Shown here piece after piece: positions 52,145 through 60,496 of a stretch of 64,000 nt of DNA (position 1 is its first letter; each line of letters begins with the position of its first letter). Both the position numbers and the translations under genes were made by a program. This DNA comes from Chryseobacterium panacisoli (GTDB lineage: Bacteria; Bacteroidota; Bacteroidia; Flavobacteriales; Weeksellaceae): assembly GCF_008274625.1 (NCBI RefSeq), contig NZ_VTRU01000001.1:558001-622000 (forward strand). The letters run 5' to 3'. The notes under the pieces were generated by a model. It was given only the letters and a program-made list of their open reading frames with translations, searched no databases and was not told where the DNA came from.

Positions 52145-53011
52145 CTATTTCAGTAGATCCAGCTCAAGAATATTATTTTGCTTTTTCAGGTCATTCTTCC
52201 TTTTTATTTCTTTCTCTTTCTGTGCTTTATCAGCAGGAATCAATTTTCCTGATTCATCTATTTCCTGAATTTCAATTCCCTGGGCCAGCATCTGTTTTTC
52301 ACTTTTCATGGGGTCAGCAAGATAGTCTTTAAAAGCTTTTTTATATCTGGTTTCATTCACTGTAACAAGAGCATTAAATCGTTCTTTTTCTTTGGTACTT
52401 TTCCATTCATAGCCTTCAGGAAGTTTTTTATTGCCTTTTAATTCGTATGAATGGGTATGGGAAGCATCTTCAAGTTTTACTATTAATCCCGGAAGCCCAT
52501 GAAATTTATAGGGACCATCCTGAATGGGAAGGTCTGTTGTAAACCATGCTGTCCATTTTCTTCCGGCAAAGTCTCCTGTTGCTTTTTGTACTTTAAATCC
52601 GCCTATCTCTGCTTTATCCGCATATATTTTCCATTCTTGTTTTCTCAGATCTTGTACCCTATATTCGTCAGCGGCAAGATTGGTGAACAAGTTCACTGAA
52701 TAATCGGGATACATCTTTTCAACGCTATAACTTATTTTGCCTTTGAATTTGATCCCTGAAAAATCTAATTCTTTAGCTCCCATCTGAAGCTGTTTTTCCA
52801 TAGCAGATGTCATAAGAGAATCTGATTCAAAAGAATCTTTACTGTAAAATATTGATCCTTTGGCAGCAACATCTAAAAGCATAATTTCCATTTCCGGTTT
52901 ATCCTTAGCTGTGGAATCCAGAACATACTGGTATTCATAAATAAATCTTTGATTCTGGGCATAAGTAAATATAGCCAATATAAAATTCAGTAAAATGATC
53001 AGTTTTCTCAT
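52145..53011 (-). CDS. GLPGLI-family secreted protein, copy 1
   Basis: I choose the ATG at 53011 (MRKLIILLNFILAIFTYAQ), giving 288 residues with a signal peptide. The family signature appears as KFHGLPGLIVKLED near residues 168-181. The upstream WTAWFTTDLPIQDGPY stretch is shared with the second copy. GLPGLI proteins are common exported proteins of Bacteroidota; the role is unknown but may be linked to outer-membrane maintenance. It is followed on the transcript by nothing else, and preceded by an acetyltransferase gene 20 bases away. Confidence 0.9.
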   Translation of the reverse strand: MRKLIILLNFILAIFTYAQNQRFIYEYQYVLDSTAKDKPEMEIMLLDVAAKGSIFYSKDSFESDSLMTSAMEKQLQMGAKELDFSGIKFKGKISYSVEKMYPDYSVNLFTNLAADEYRVQDLRKQEWKIYADKAEIGGFKVQKATGDFAGRKWTAWFTTDLPIQDGPYKFHGLPGLIVKLEDASHTHSYELKGNKKLPEGYEWKSTKEKERFNALVTVNETRYKKAFKDYLADPMKSEKQMLAQGIEIQEIDESGKLIPADKAQKEKEIKRKNDLKKQNNILELDLLK

Positions 53012-53030
53012 GGTTAGTTTGGTATCGTTT

Positions 53031-53597
53031 TTAATTCTGTTCTGTAATCTTTTTAACAACTTTACACGGATTTCCCACAGCGACTACATGATCCGGAATA
53101 TCTTTCGTAACAACACTTCCTGCACCAATTACCGAGTTATTTCCAATGGAAACTCCCGGAAGCACAACGACATTTCCTCCCAGCCATACATTATCTCCTA
53201 CTTTTATCGGGTGTGCATATTCAAGGCCTTCATTTCTTTGTTTAGCATTAAGCGGATGGCCGGCTGTATAGAAACTGCAATTGGGTCCGATAAATACATT
53301 ATCACCAAATTCTACTATGGCACAATCTAAGATAACAAGGTTATGATTGGCGTAGAAGTTCTCACCTACTTTTATATTGTAACCGTAATCACACCAGAAA
53401 TTGGGCTCTATGCAGATATTTTCTTTTATACTGCCGATTATTCTTCTGAGCAGCTCATATCTCATTTCTGTATCTGAGTTTTTGAGACCATTATATTCCT
53501 GGCACAGATCTTTGCAGGCAATACGCTCCTGAATCAGTTCTTTATCGTAATTAGCATTGTATAAAAGTCCTGCTGCACATTTTTCTTTTTCTGTCAT
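53031..53597 (-). CDS. Maltose/galactoside O-acetyltransferase family protein
   Basis: From the ATG at 53597 (MTEKEKCAAGLLYNANYDKE, 189 residues) it matches the left-handed beta-helix acetyltransferases. The N-terminal Mac domain precedes hexapeptide repeats (VGENFYANHNLVILDCAIVE; FGDNVFIGPN; VGDNVWLGGNVVVLPGVSIG). The catalytic His is in YTAGHPLNA near 125. It transfers acetyl from acetyl-CoA to sugars. It lies between two GLPGLI genes on the same strand. Confidence 0.92.
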   Translation of the reverse strand: MTEKEKCAAGLLYNANYDKELIQERIACKDLCQEYNGLKNSDTEMRYELLRRIIGSIKENICIEPNFWCDYGYNIKVGENFYANHNLVILDCAIVEFGDNVFIGPNCSFYTAGHPLNAKQRNEGLEYAHPIKVGDNVWLGGNVVVLPGVSIGNNSVIGAGSVVTKDIPDHVVAVGNPCKVVKKITEQN

Positions 53598-53635
53598 CAT
53601 GTGAAATTTAAAGTCCTGATAAAGATACACAATAC

Positions 53636-53673
53636 AAAAAAAATACAGTAAGATTATGTTAACCTTACTGTAT
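53636..53673 (-). terminator. Terminator of GLPGLI copy 2
   Basis: The stem ATACAGTAAG (53643-53652, plus-strand) / CTTACTGTAT (53664-53673) is followed by a T-run on the minus strand. It separates GLPGLI copy 2 from the acetyltransferase gene. Confidence 0.75.
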
Positions 53674-53693
53674 TTTATTCCAATATAAACCGT

Positions 53694-54584
53694 TTATTTA
53701 TAAAGCTCCGGTTCTATTTTATTGTTATTTTTTAGCCGCTCTTCTTTTGCTCTTTTTTCAATAGCTCTGTACATTTCATTCGTATCAATACTTTTTCCAT
53801 CCTGATTTTTCATATGCACAACGGCTCCTGCAGGAAGAGTACTAATGGTTTGTTTCATATCTTTTGTAGGATCAACAAGGTAATCTTTCCAGGCTTTTTT
53901 AAACTGCTTTTTAGTGATTTCTATTTCTTTCCCCCCAAAACCAATTGTGGTAAGACCCGGTATTTGAATATCTTCTTCGGATGCAGCTTCCGTTTTTTTG
54001 TTACCTATTAAAGTCATAATATGGGATCCTGTACTGTCTTCTATTTTAACGATAAGTCCTGGCAATCCATAAAATTTATACGGACCATCCTGAAACGGGA
54101 TATCTGTAGAGAACCATGCTGTCCAGCTTCTGCCTCCATAATTTGTGGTTGCTTTTTGGGTATTATATTCTCCGATTTTCTGTTTTTCAGGTAAGATTTT
54201 CCATTCAGGTTTTTGGTCTTCGGGCATCTTATAAGTCGTATTTCCGATATTCTCAGAGAATGAGATACTATAATCCGGATACTTTTTCGTGACAGCAGAA
54301 GAAATCATCCCCGGCTTTATATTTCTCTTGATATTGATGCTTCCGCCAAATCCTCCTTTCATCTGCTTGGCGATATCAGCTTTCATTGTTGAATCAGCAA
54401 CAAATTTATCGCGGCTGTAATATTTGGATCCGTTTTTATCAATATCCAAAAGCATAACATCGCTTTTCACGTCTGCCTTATTGGTAGAATCAGAAATATA
54501 TTTGTAGTCATAAAAGAATCTGTTCACTTGTGCGTTCACAAACACACTTAACAATGCTAATAAAATGAAGTAACTTTTTTTCAT
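53694..54584 (-). CDS. GLPGLI-family secreted protein, copy 2
   Basis: The 296 residues include a signal peptide (MKKSYFILLALLSVFVNAQ) and the family core TAWFSTDIPFQDGPYKF followed by YGLPGLIVKIED near 164-182. It shares plan and several blocks with copy 1 (MLLDxxxxGSKYYSRDKF; PDYSISFSENI), so the two arose by duplication. It sits just after the M56-BlaI pair on the same strand, with a terminator hairpin between. Confidence 0.9.
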   Translation of the reverse strand: MKKSYFILLALLSVFVNAQVNRFFYDYKYISDSTNKADVKSDVMLLDIDKNGSKYYSRDKFVADSTMKADIAKQMKGGFGGSINIKRNIKPGMISSAVTKKYPDYSISFSENIGNTTYKMPEDQKPEWKILPEKQKIGEYNTQKATTNYGGRSWTAWFSTDIPFQDGPYKFYGLPGLIVKIEDSTGSHIMTLIGNKKTEAASEEDIQIPGLTTIGFGGKEIEITKKQFKKAWKDYLVDPTKDMKQTISTLPAGAVVHMKNQDGKSIDTNEMYRAIEKRAKEERLKNNNKIEPELYK

Positions 54585-54610
54585 AATTTATATATTATCC
54601 GGATATTAGT

Positions 54611-54650
54611 AAAAAAGCTCTGCCAATTAAACACTGACAAAGCTTTTTTT
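54611..54650. terminator. Terminator between M56 gene and GLPGLI copy 2
   Basis: AAAAAAGCTCTGCCA pairs with TGACAAAGCTTTTTT across a short loop, with small mismatches, flanked by A- and T-runs. It ends the M56 gene at 54658. Confidence 0.7.
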
Positions 54651-54657
54651 GGAACTT

Positions 54658-56580
54658 TTATTTCTTTGTCTCAATTCTCACTTCTCCTTTCTTCACTTCC
54701 CCATTCTTCTGGCTGTTGACCATTACTTTTGAAATATTGGCAGAATTCAAAGCATTAACCTCATCTTTAGATACTTCTCTTCCATCAATGTAATACTTGT
54801 ATTTCAGGTCATCACTGCCATTTATGCTAAACTTTTTCACCCCATTCATGGCGATGTTTCCGTTGCCGTCTTTTTTGATAAAATCAGCATGCATTACCAT
54901 AACGTTAGGAGCAGAAGTTGTCATGGTAAAGTTACCAGCTCTGAAATTCTGCGCTGCTTTTTCTGCTTCTACACGTATTTTTTCGCTTTCTTTTCTTATC
55001 CTCTCTCCATCAATTCTTATGATCGCACTTTCTTTTCTGATTCGCTCTCCTTCTGCTCTCGCCTTGTCTCCCTGTATGCGAGCTATAGCACCTTCTGCTC
55101 TTGCTTTGTCTCCTTCAACTCTAGCTTTTTCTCCTTCAATTCTGGCTTCCTTCATAGCTTTTCTTGCCTCTTTCATCGCCTTACGTATATCTTCTTTATC
55201 TTTAGGATTCAGATCTTTATAGTAGACTGTATTATTATTTTTAAAATAAACTACTTTTGGAGCTTTGGGTTCTTTTGGTTCTTCTGGGGGAGCAGGAGGA
55301 ATAGGCAGTTTTTTTACCATCCTTGCAGCTTCTCTTCCCGCTTTTTTAGCCTCTCTTTCTATTTTACGAAGCTCTTTTTTATCAAGAGGATCCATATTTT
55401 CAAGTTCCTTCATCTGATTTTTCCATTCAGCAGAATTGAAATACTGATCAACTTCAACTTTGGAAGCTATCTCTCCTATCTCTGATGCGAGGTTACTTAT
55501 TTCTTCAATTTTATCACTGAAGGCATCACTTTCCGGATCCAATCCATTCAGCTCTTTCTCTTTTTCTTTAATCTTTTTCTCAAGCTCAGCCACTTTTGTA
55601 TGATCTTCCGGTGAGACAGGTTTCAGATCTGTAATTTTTTCCTGACCCGATGGTCTTACTGTATCTTTTTTGATTTCTGAAACTACTTTTTTAATGGAAA
55701 GATTGGTTTCTTCAATTTCTCTGTTCTTCGCATTTACCAGATAAGCAAAAGCTACGGTAAATAACACCGGCAATGCAAGAATTCTTCGCGCATATCCGAA
55801 CTTGGTTTTTGGTTTTTGTAACATTTTAAGTCTTTTTTTAAGGTTTGAACTTAGAAACGGACTGGCAGCAGGCAACTGTGTTCCGGAAAAGTGGCTTGCT
55901 AAAAGCATCTGCGCAAATGCTTTGGTGTCCGATTGCTGTACGGCTTTTTTATCAGCCAGGTACTCGTGGATGAGATTAATTTCTTTTTTGATGATATGAA
56001 AAAACGGATTGAACCAGAAAACAGAAGTAATAATCTCGATAAAAATCTTATCAAAAGAGTGTTTCTGCTCAATATGTACCATCTCATGCTTTAAAATCTG
56101 TTTTCCGATATCAGAATGCAGTGTGATGGCATTCTTCCAGAAAAGGTTCTTAAAGTATGAAAACGGGGCTTCGTTAAGGTCTGTACGGTAAAAATTGATC
56201 CCGTCAAAACTTTCTTTCTGAAACTGTTTCTTAAACTGCTGGATTTTGAAAATCCCGTAGATAAGCTTCCCTAAAAAATAGAGAGAAACCAGTCCCAGAG
56301 CTGAAAAAATAATGTTAAAATAAAGGTTACCATTGTTTATATTTTTTTCTGAATTAAAATTCTGAATTTTGTCAAGAAGCATATACATATCATTATTTAC
56401 CTCTATCGTAAAATCATCTACTCTGATGAGTGGCAGCAGCAGTGATATCACAATTGCCGCTAACAGATAAAATCTGTTATAATGATGGAATGTCTTGTCT
56501 TTTAAAGACAACTGGTAATACAAAAATGTTACACCCGAACATAAAATTATTTTTCCAAAGTATAAAAGTATTGCTTCCAT
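54658..56580 (-). CDS. BlaR1-like M56 metallopeptidase with a heptad-repeat C-terminus
   Basis: The protein has 640 residues. About four membrane segments (residues 7-22, 37-52, 88-112 and 266-283) surround a zinc peptidase site H165-E166-x2-H169 in ILKHEMVHIEQKH, with HEYLAD near 205. After the fourth segment comes a long Lys/Glu-rich exported region. This holds a Pro-rich patch (PIPPAPPEEPKEPKAPK), then nine seven-residue repeats at 479-541 (for example ARVEGDK and IRKESEK). The end (YYIDGREVSKDEVNALN) is a short beta domain seen in M56 proteins. It probably senses an envelope signal and cleaves the BlaI-type repressor encoded 5 bases upstream. Confidence 0.92.
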   Translation of the reverse strand: MEAILLYFGKIILCSGVTFLYYQLSLKDKTFHHYNRFYLLAAIVISLLLPLIRVDDFTIEVNNDMYMLLDKIQNFNSEKNINNGNLYFNIIFSALGLVSLYFLGKLIYGIFKIQQFKKQFQKESFDGINFYRTDLNEAPFSYFKNLFWKNAITLHSDIGKQILKHEMVHIEQKHSFDKIFIEIITSVFWFNPFFHIIKKEINLIHEYLADKKAVQQSDTKAFAQMLLASHFSGTQLPAASPFLSSNLKKRLKMLQKPKTKFGYARRILALPVLFTVAFAYLVNAKNREIEETNLSIKKVVSEIKKDTVRPSGQEKITDLKPVSPEDHTKVAELEKKIKEKEKELNGLDPESDAFSDKIEEISNLASEIGEIASKVEVDQYFNSAEWKNQMKELENMDPLDKKELRKIEREAKKAGREAARMVKKLPIPPAPPEEPKEPKAPKVVYFKNNNTVYYKDLNPKDKEDIRKAMKEARKAMKEARIEGEKARVEGDKARAEGAIARIQGDKARAEGERIRKESAIIRIDGERIRKESEKIRVEAEKAAQNFRAGNFTMTTSAPNVMVMHADFIKKDGNGNIAMNGVKKFSINGSDDLKYKYYIDGREVSKDEVNALNSANISKVMVNSQKNGEVKKGEVRIETKK

Positions 56581-56585
56581 AAGTA

Positions 56586-56951
56586 CTAGTCTTTGTTTTT
56601 CAGTTCATCCAATAACATCTCAAGATCTTCTACCGTCATTTCGTTTTTTTCTACCAGAAACGAAACAGCACTTTTGTAGGAGCCTTTAAAATAGTTTTTC
56701 ACCAGACTTTTCATGGTCTTTCCGGAATACTGCTCTTTTGAAACCAGCGGAAAATACTCATGCTGTCTTCCATGTACACGATAGTCTACAAATTCTTTGT
56801 CTTTCAATACTTTTAAAATGGTAGAGACCGTATTGGTATGCGGTTTCGGATCCGGGAAAAGATCAAGAACATCCTTTAGGAATCCTTTTTCTATTTTCCA
56901 TAAATACTGCATTACCTGCTCTTCTGCTTTTGTTAAAGTCTGAATTTTCAT
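56586..56951 (-). CDS. BlaI/MecI/CopY-family repressor
   Basis: From the ATG at 56951 (MKIQTLTKAEEQVMQYLW) the protein has 121 residues; the earlier TTG in frame is unlikely. It has the winged helix of MecI/BlaI (VLDLFPDPKPHTNTVSTILKVLKDKEF, then HGRQHEYFPLVSKEQY) and a dimerising C-terminal helix region. It represses the two-gene unit with the M56 peptidase. A TACA-TT-TGTA operator lies on its promoter at 57019-57028. Confidence 0.93.
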   Translation of the reverse strand: MKIQTLTKAEEQVMQYLWKIEKGFLKDVLDLFPDPKPHTNTVSTILKVLKDKEFVDYRVHGRQHEYFPLVSKEQYSGKTMKSLVKNYFKGSYKSAVSFLVEKNEMTVEDLEMLLDELKNKD

Positions 56952-56974
56952 ATCCTGTTCATTTATCAATTATC

Positions 56975-57004
56975 GTGATATAAAGCCATCCAAGTCTATA
57001 TCAC
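56975..57004. repeat. Inverted repeat in the blaI leader
   Basis: GTGATATA (56975-56982) and TATATCAC (56997-57004) form an 8-base stem with a 14-base loop in the predicted untranslated leader of the blaI-M56 mRNA. Confidence 0.55.
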
Positions 57005-57018
57005 TAAGAAATTAGTTA

Positions 57019-57051
57019 TACAAATGTAGAAATAAAATTGAATCAAACAAC
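57019..57051 (-). promoter_or_regulatory. blaI promoter with overlapping BlaI-type operator
   Basis: On the minus strand GTTG (57048-57051), 19 bases, then TACATTTG (57021-57028) make a -33/-7 promoter. The palindrome TACATTTGTA (57019-57028) matches the MecI/BlaI half-site rule TACA-n2-TGTA and coincides with the -7 box, so repressor and sigma factor would compete for the same bases. The rest of the 317-base gap 56970-57286 is A+T-rich. Confidence 0.7.
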
Positions 57052-57286
57052 TACTTTTTTAGTGATAAATACAAAAATAACTGTAACTAATTGAAAATCA
57101 AATATATAATTTTAATTAAAATATATTAATTTTTTAAAGGAGTGAAATACCCACCTGCTTAATCCACAGAAAAAGAATCATTTCAGGTGTAAATTCTTAA
57201 AACTTGTTAAATTTTATTAAATAAAATTAAAATGAATTTGTTTTAACCGGGAAATTATATTTATTTTAGTGCTTTAAAAATTTCTC

Positions 57287-57868
57287 ATGAAAAGATATAA
57301 TTTATTGATTGTACTATTACTGCTTATTTTTAACGTTACTACAGCACAAAAGAAGGGTTCTCCTGCTGCTGATCTGAGCATATTAAAGGATACAAAATCA
57401 AAAATCGAAGCTACCGTTCCATTGGTTATTCAGCATCTTCAGACCATCTCCACAAAAGAAGGGGATAATAATATTGTGAATAATGGGAAGATTGCTGTAG
57501 GTAGAGAATATGGTATTTTAGAATCTGAATGGTTTTTATACAGAAACAATATGAAAAATTGTATCCTGAACAATTCTTCTAAAAAAGCTAAGAAATGTAT
57601 GGAATACCATAACAATATGTTTAGAGGTACAATGATCAACTACAACAATTATATTACCAACCTTACAAGAAAGAACGGATATCTTGGTGTAGAAGGTGAT
57701 ACTAAATTTGATTTCAAACCTGCTGATATCGCTACAAAATTGAGCGAAGCTTATTTCAATGCCAATGATGCTGCAGGGAGAATGAAAGCGGATCAGAAAA
57801 GAGACTTTTTAGGACAGACCATGTCTGATGACAACAAACTTACTCCTTACGCTCAACTGGCTCAATAA
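57287..57868 (+). CDS. Secreted hypothetical protein
   Basis: The 193 residues have a signal peptide (MKRYNLLIVLLLLIFNVTTAQ). The mature part is mostly helical and basic, with two close cysteines (NNMKNCILNN and AKKCMEYHN). Strings such as SEAYFNANDAAGRMKADQKRDFLG are also present. No family is recognised. It is divergent from the blaI-M56 unit and could be regulated from the same gap, but that is only positional. A terminator follows. Confidence 0.75.
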   Translation: MKRYNLLIVLLLLIFNVTTAQKKGSPAADLSILKDTKSKIEATVPLVIQHLQTISTKEGDNNIVNNGKIAVGREYGILESEWFLYRNNMKNCILNNSSKKAKKCMEYHNNMFRGTMINYNNYITNLTRKNGYLGVEGDTKFDFKPADIATKLSEAYFNANDAAGRMKADQKRDFLGQTMSDDNKLTPYAQLAQ

Positions 57869-57891
57869 TATCTAAAATCATATTAAAAAAC

Positions 57892-57928
57892 ATAAAAAAG
57901 AGAACTGCAACTGCGGTTCTCTTTTTTT
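57892..57928 (+). terminator. Terminator of the secreted protein gene
   Basis: The stem AGAGAAC (57899-57905) / GTTCTCT (57916-57922) is followed by T's. Confidence 0.8.
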
Positions 57929-57936
57929 ATTCAAAA

Positions 57937-58068
57937 GCAAAAAATCTCCGCCGGAAAAAGCAGTTTTGTGGTACTAATCATAAAACTTGGGGAAAAAGTA
58001 GAAAATTCGGCAGAGATTTTTTTGCATACACTCTACAGATCAACTGTCCTACCCATGATCTGTAAGAG
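57937..58068. repeat. Structured non-coding stretch with two inverted repeats
   Basis: The first pair is GCAAAAAATCTCCGCCG (57937-57953) with CGGCAGAGATTTTTTTGC (58008-58025), 17 bases long with one change and one extra base. The second is TACAGATCA (58034-58042) with TGATCTGTA (58056-58064), extended by CTC/GAG. The region is part of a 348-base gene-free gap (57869-58216) and has no ORF. It could be a mobile-element relic or a small RNA. Confidence 0.5.
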
Positions 58069-58152
58069 CTTTACAAAAATAGGACTATGCCTTTCCATTA
58101 GATAAAAATCTCTGTAGAATTAAATGTCCGACATTGTAGAACTAATACTACT

Positions 58153-58180
58153 AAAAAAGAGACTGGAAGCTTCCACTCCC
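58153..58180 (-). terminator. Terminator of the GNAT gene
   Basis: On the minus strand GGGAGTGGAA / TTCCAGTCTC forms a 10-base stem with one mismatch and a G-T pair, followed by TTTTTT. Confidence 0.65.
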
Positions 58181-58216
58181 AGCCTGCAACCTAAAAGTAA
58201 TGCTTCACTTTTGTGC

Positions 58217-58663
58217 CTATTTCCACCATTGGTAGTAATTATGGAGTTCATCATATTCAAATCCGCAACGCGGATATAATGTATTTCCGATATCATTTGT
58301 TTTTTCTGTCTCCAGCATCAATCCGCATGCGCCTGTCTCTTCACACCATTGTTTACTGCGGTCAATTAATGCTACAGAAAGACCTTTCCCTCTGTAATCG
58401 GGATGAACAAACAGATCACTTAGCAGCCATTGCTTCTGTAGTCTGGTATAATGAAACAGCTTATAAAGCTGAACAAATCCCACAGCGCTTCCTTCAGCCA
58501 TCACAAGAAAAATATCCGATTCACTGTTTAAAAACCGTTCTTTGAGAAAAGCCTTTCCTTTTTCAATATCTGATTCCTGTCTGTAAAAAACACGGTAAAG
58601 ATTGAATAATTCTGCCGTTTCATCAAGATCCTCAAGACTTGCCTTTTTAATAATGTAATTCAT
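58217..58663 (-). CDS. GNAT family N-acetyltransferase
   Basis: The 148-residue protein is a complete GNAT fold. It has the acetyl-CoA loop VHPDYRGKGLSVALIDRSKQW (R-G-x-G-x-S/A) at about 92-112, and the closing LYPRCGFEYDELHNYYQW is typical of GNAT enzymes that act on small amines or protein N-termini. The acceptor is unknown. The gene is a single unit, divergent from the 2OG-Fe(II) oxygenase gene by 172 bases. Confidence 0.9.
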   Translation of the reverse strand: MNYIIKKASLEDLDETAELFNLYRVFYRQESDIEKGKAFLKERFLNSESDIFLVMAEGSAVGFVQLYKLFHYTRLQKQWLLSDLFVHPDYRGKGLSVALIDRSKQWCEETGACGLMLETEKTNDIGNTLYPRCGFEYDELHNYYQWWK

Positions 58664-58835
58664 AGTTATGTTTATTTTATTAACCGGGCAAAAGTAGTCT
58701 TAATCAGTACCAGCCTTATAATCCAGATTAATATTATCCTGATAGTCCAGCAATTCAGTAAGAAGATAAATACCGCATGTTTCGGATTTTCTTATCCTGA
58801 ACAACTTCGGATTTTTGCAGTATAAAATCAAACCA

Positions 58836-59549
58836 ATGAAAGATATTGTTCATAAAATCAAAAATACAGATTGGCAGCACCTTATGGAAACAATGCATGA
58901 AAAAGGATATGCAGTAATTCCTGATCTGCTATCACAGGACGAATGCGAAATAGTAAAGTCAAATTATGACAATCCCGGTTTTTACCGTAAAACAGTGATC
59001 ATGGCCAGACATCGTTTCGGCCTTGGCGAATATAAATATTTTGATTACCCGCTTCCTGAAATAATTCAGACCCTACGAACGGGTATTTATCCGTATCTGG
59101 CTCCGATTGCCAATTCCTGGTTTAAAGCCCTGAATATTGACACACAATTTCCTTTAGATCATCAGGAATTTTTACAACAATGTCATACTAATGGCCAGCA
59201 GAAAGCGACTCCTCTAATTCTAAAATATAAAGAAGGTGGTTTTAATACTTTACATCAGGATTTATATGGTGATGTGTACTTTCCTATTCAAATCGTACTC
59301 ATGCTCAGCGAACCTGACAAAGATTTTACAGGTGGGGAATTTGTACTTACCCAGCAGATCCCGAGAGCACAGTCAAAAGCTATTGTTTTAAAACCCAAAA
59401 AAGGAGATGTACTCATCTTCACGACTCAATTTAAGCCGGAAAAAGGAACCAAAGGCTATTACAGAGTCAATATGAAACATGGAATAAGTGAAGTAAGAGA
59501 AGGAAACCGCTATGCGTTGGGAATTATTTTCCATGATGCAATCAGCTAA
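58836..59549 (+). CDS. 2OG-Fe(II) oxygenase
   Basis: I choose the ATG at 58836 (MKDIVHKIKNTDWQHLMETM), giving 237 residues. The iron site is H-x-D in LHQDLYGDVYFPIQ near 145-158, with the second His in RVNMKHGISEV and the 2-oxoglutarate Arg in REGNRYALGIIFHDA. VLMLSEPDKDFTGGEFVL is a hallmark strand. Family members hydroxylate amino acids, proteins or nucleic acid bases using oxygen and 2-oxoglutarate. A small Ada-like zinc protein gene follows 52 bases later, which hints at an alkylation-damage role, unproven. Confidence 0.88.
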   Translation: MKDIVHKIKNTDWQHLMETMHEKGYAVIPDLLSQDECEIVKSNYDNPGFYRKTVIMARHRFGLGEYKYFDYPLPEIIQTLRTGIYPYLAPIANSWFKALNIDTQFPLDHQEFLQQCHTNGQQKATPLILKYKEGGFNTLHQDLYGDVYFPIQIVLMLSEPDKDFTGGEFVLTQQIPRAQSKAIVLKPKKGDVLIFTTQFKPEKGTKGYYRVNMKHGISEVREGNRYALGIIFHDAIS

Positions 59550-59601
59550 TTTGAGCTCAGCTGCCTATTATGTTAAGTTTCAACTTTAAAATTTTAATCA
59601 T

Positions 59602-59859
59602 ATGCTCTCACATTCTCAAATATCAGCCGAAAGTCTGAGAAGTAAAATTCATAACAGAGAGATTTGTTTCGGAGGAAATAAAAAACTGAAAATCTATGGA
59701 CTGCTCAGCTGCCGGTCAGGAAAAAGAATGAAAAAGGAAAACCGGGTCTTCTTTACAGATGAAAAAGAAGCTCTGCAAAGTAATTATCGTCCTTGTGGAC
59801 ATTGTATGAGAGAAGCATATCAAAAATGGAAACAGGAAACATTTACTCTATACCCTTAA
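59602..59859 (+). CDS. Ada-like zinc-binding protein lacking the methyl-acceptor cysteine
   Basis: The 85 residues resemble the N-terminal domain of Ada, the methyl phosphotriester repair factor. KIYGLLSCRSGKRMKKENRVFF and YRPCGHCM match the region with Ada Cys42, Cys69 and Cys72. The position of the acceptor Cys38 (G-I-F-C in Ada) is Gly here, so it cannot take a methyl group the same way. A separate CFGG earlier in the protein may supply the fourth zinc ligand. It probably binds DNA or protein through zinc. It follows a 2OG-Fe(II) oxygenase gene. Confidence 0.78.
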   Translation: MLSHSQISAESLRSKIHNREICFGGNKKLKIYGLLSCRSGKRMKKENRVFFTDEKEALQSNYRPCGHCMREAYQKWKQETFTLYP

Positions 59860-59948
59860 AACCATTCTGATAATACAAATATAAACTTGAGTCTTTGCGT
59901 TATTGCAACCTAAGATTTCACTTTGTTCGCAATGACAGAATAAAATAT

Positions 59949-59981
59949 AAAAAAAGAGAAGCAATATATTATTGCTTCTCT
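59949..59981 (-). terminator. Terminator of the tRNA-fMet cluster
   Basis: On the minus strand AGAGAAGCAAT / ATTGCTTCTCT forms an 11-base stem with a 5-base loop and is followed by T7. It lies just after the last tRNA. Confidence 0.9.
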
Positions 59982-59988
59982 CGTTTAG

Positions 59989-60061
<73 letters not shown>

Positions 60062-60099
60062 GTGTATTTTTAGAGTGCCTACCGAAAGCACTTACTTAG

Positions 60100-60172
<73 letters not shown>

Positions 60173-60211
60173 GTGTATTTTTAGAGTGCCTACCGAAAGC
60201 ACTTAACTTAG

Positions 60212-60284
<73 letters not shown>

Positions 60285-60322
60285 GTGTATTTTTAGAGTG
60301 CCTACCGAAAGCACTTGCTTAG

Positions 60323-60395
<73 letters not shown>

Positions 60396-60406
60396 ATATT
60401 GGATTG

Positions 60407-60414
60407 CAAAGGTA
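60407..60414 (-). promoter_or_regulatory. -7 promoter box of the tRNA-fMet cluster
   Basis: TACCTTTG fits TAnnTTTG. The predicted start is about 7-8 bases before the 5' end of the first tRNA. Confidence 0.6.
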
Positions 60415-60484
60415 CGAATATTTTTTACAAATCCTAATTTTTCTTTTAAATAAAGGACTTTTATGAAAACTATTTTATTATTTG

Positions 60485-60492
60485 TATCTTTG
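60485..60492 (+). promoter_or_regulatory. -7 promoter box of the Sua5-type gene, abutting the start codon
   Basis: TATCTTTG ends four bases before the ATG at 60497, as for cphB, so the mRNA is probably leaderless. This rules out the in-frame TTG at 60482. Confidence 0.6.
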
Positions 60493-60496
60493 TTTT

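Noticed and set aside
54797..55485. Overlapping plus-strand frames rich in Ser/Ala/Leu/Phe
   Set aside because: They are antisense to the heptad-repeat and Lys/Glu-rich region of the M56 gene, whose composition creates open frames on the other strand.
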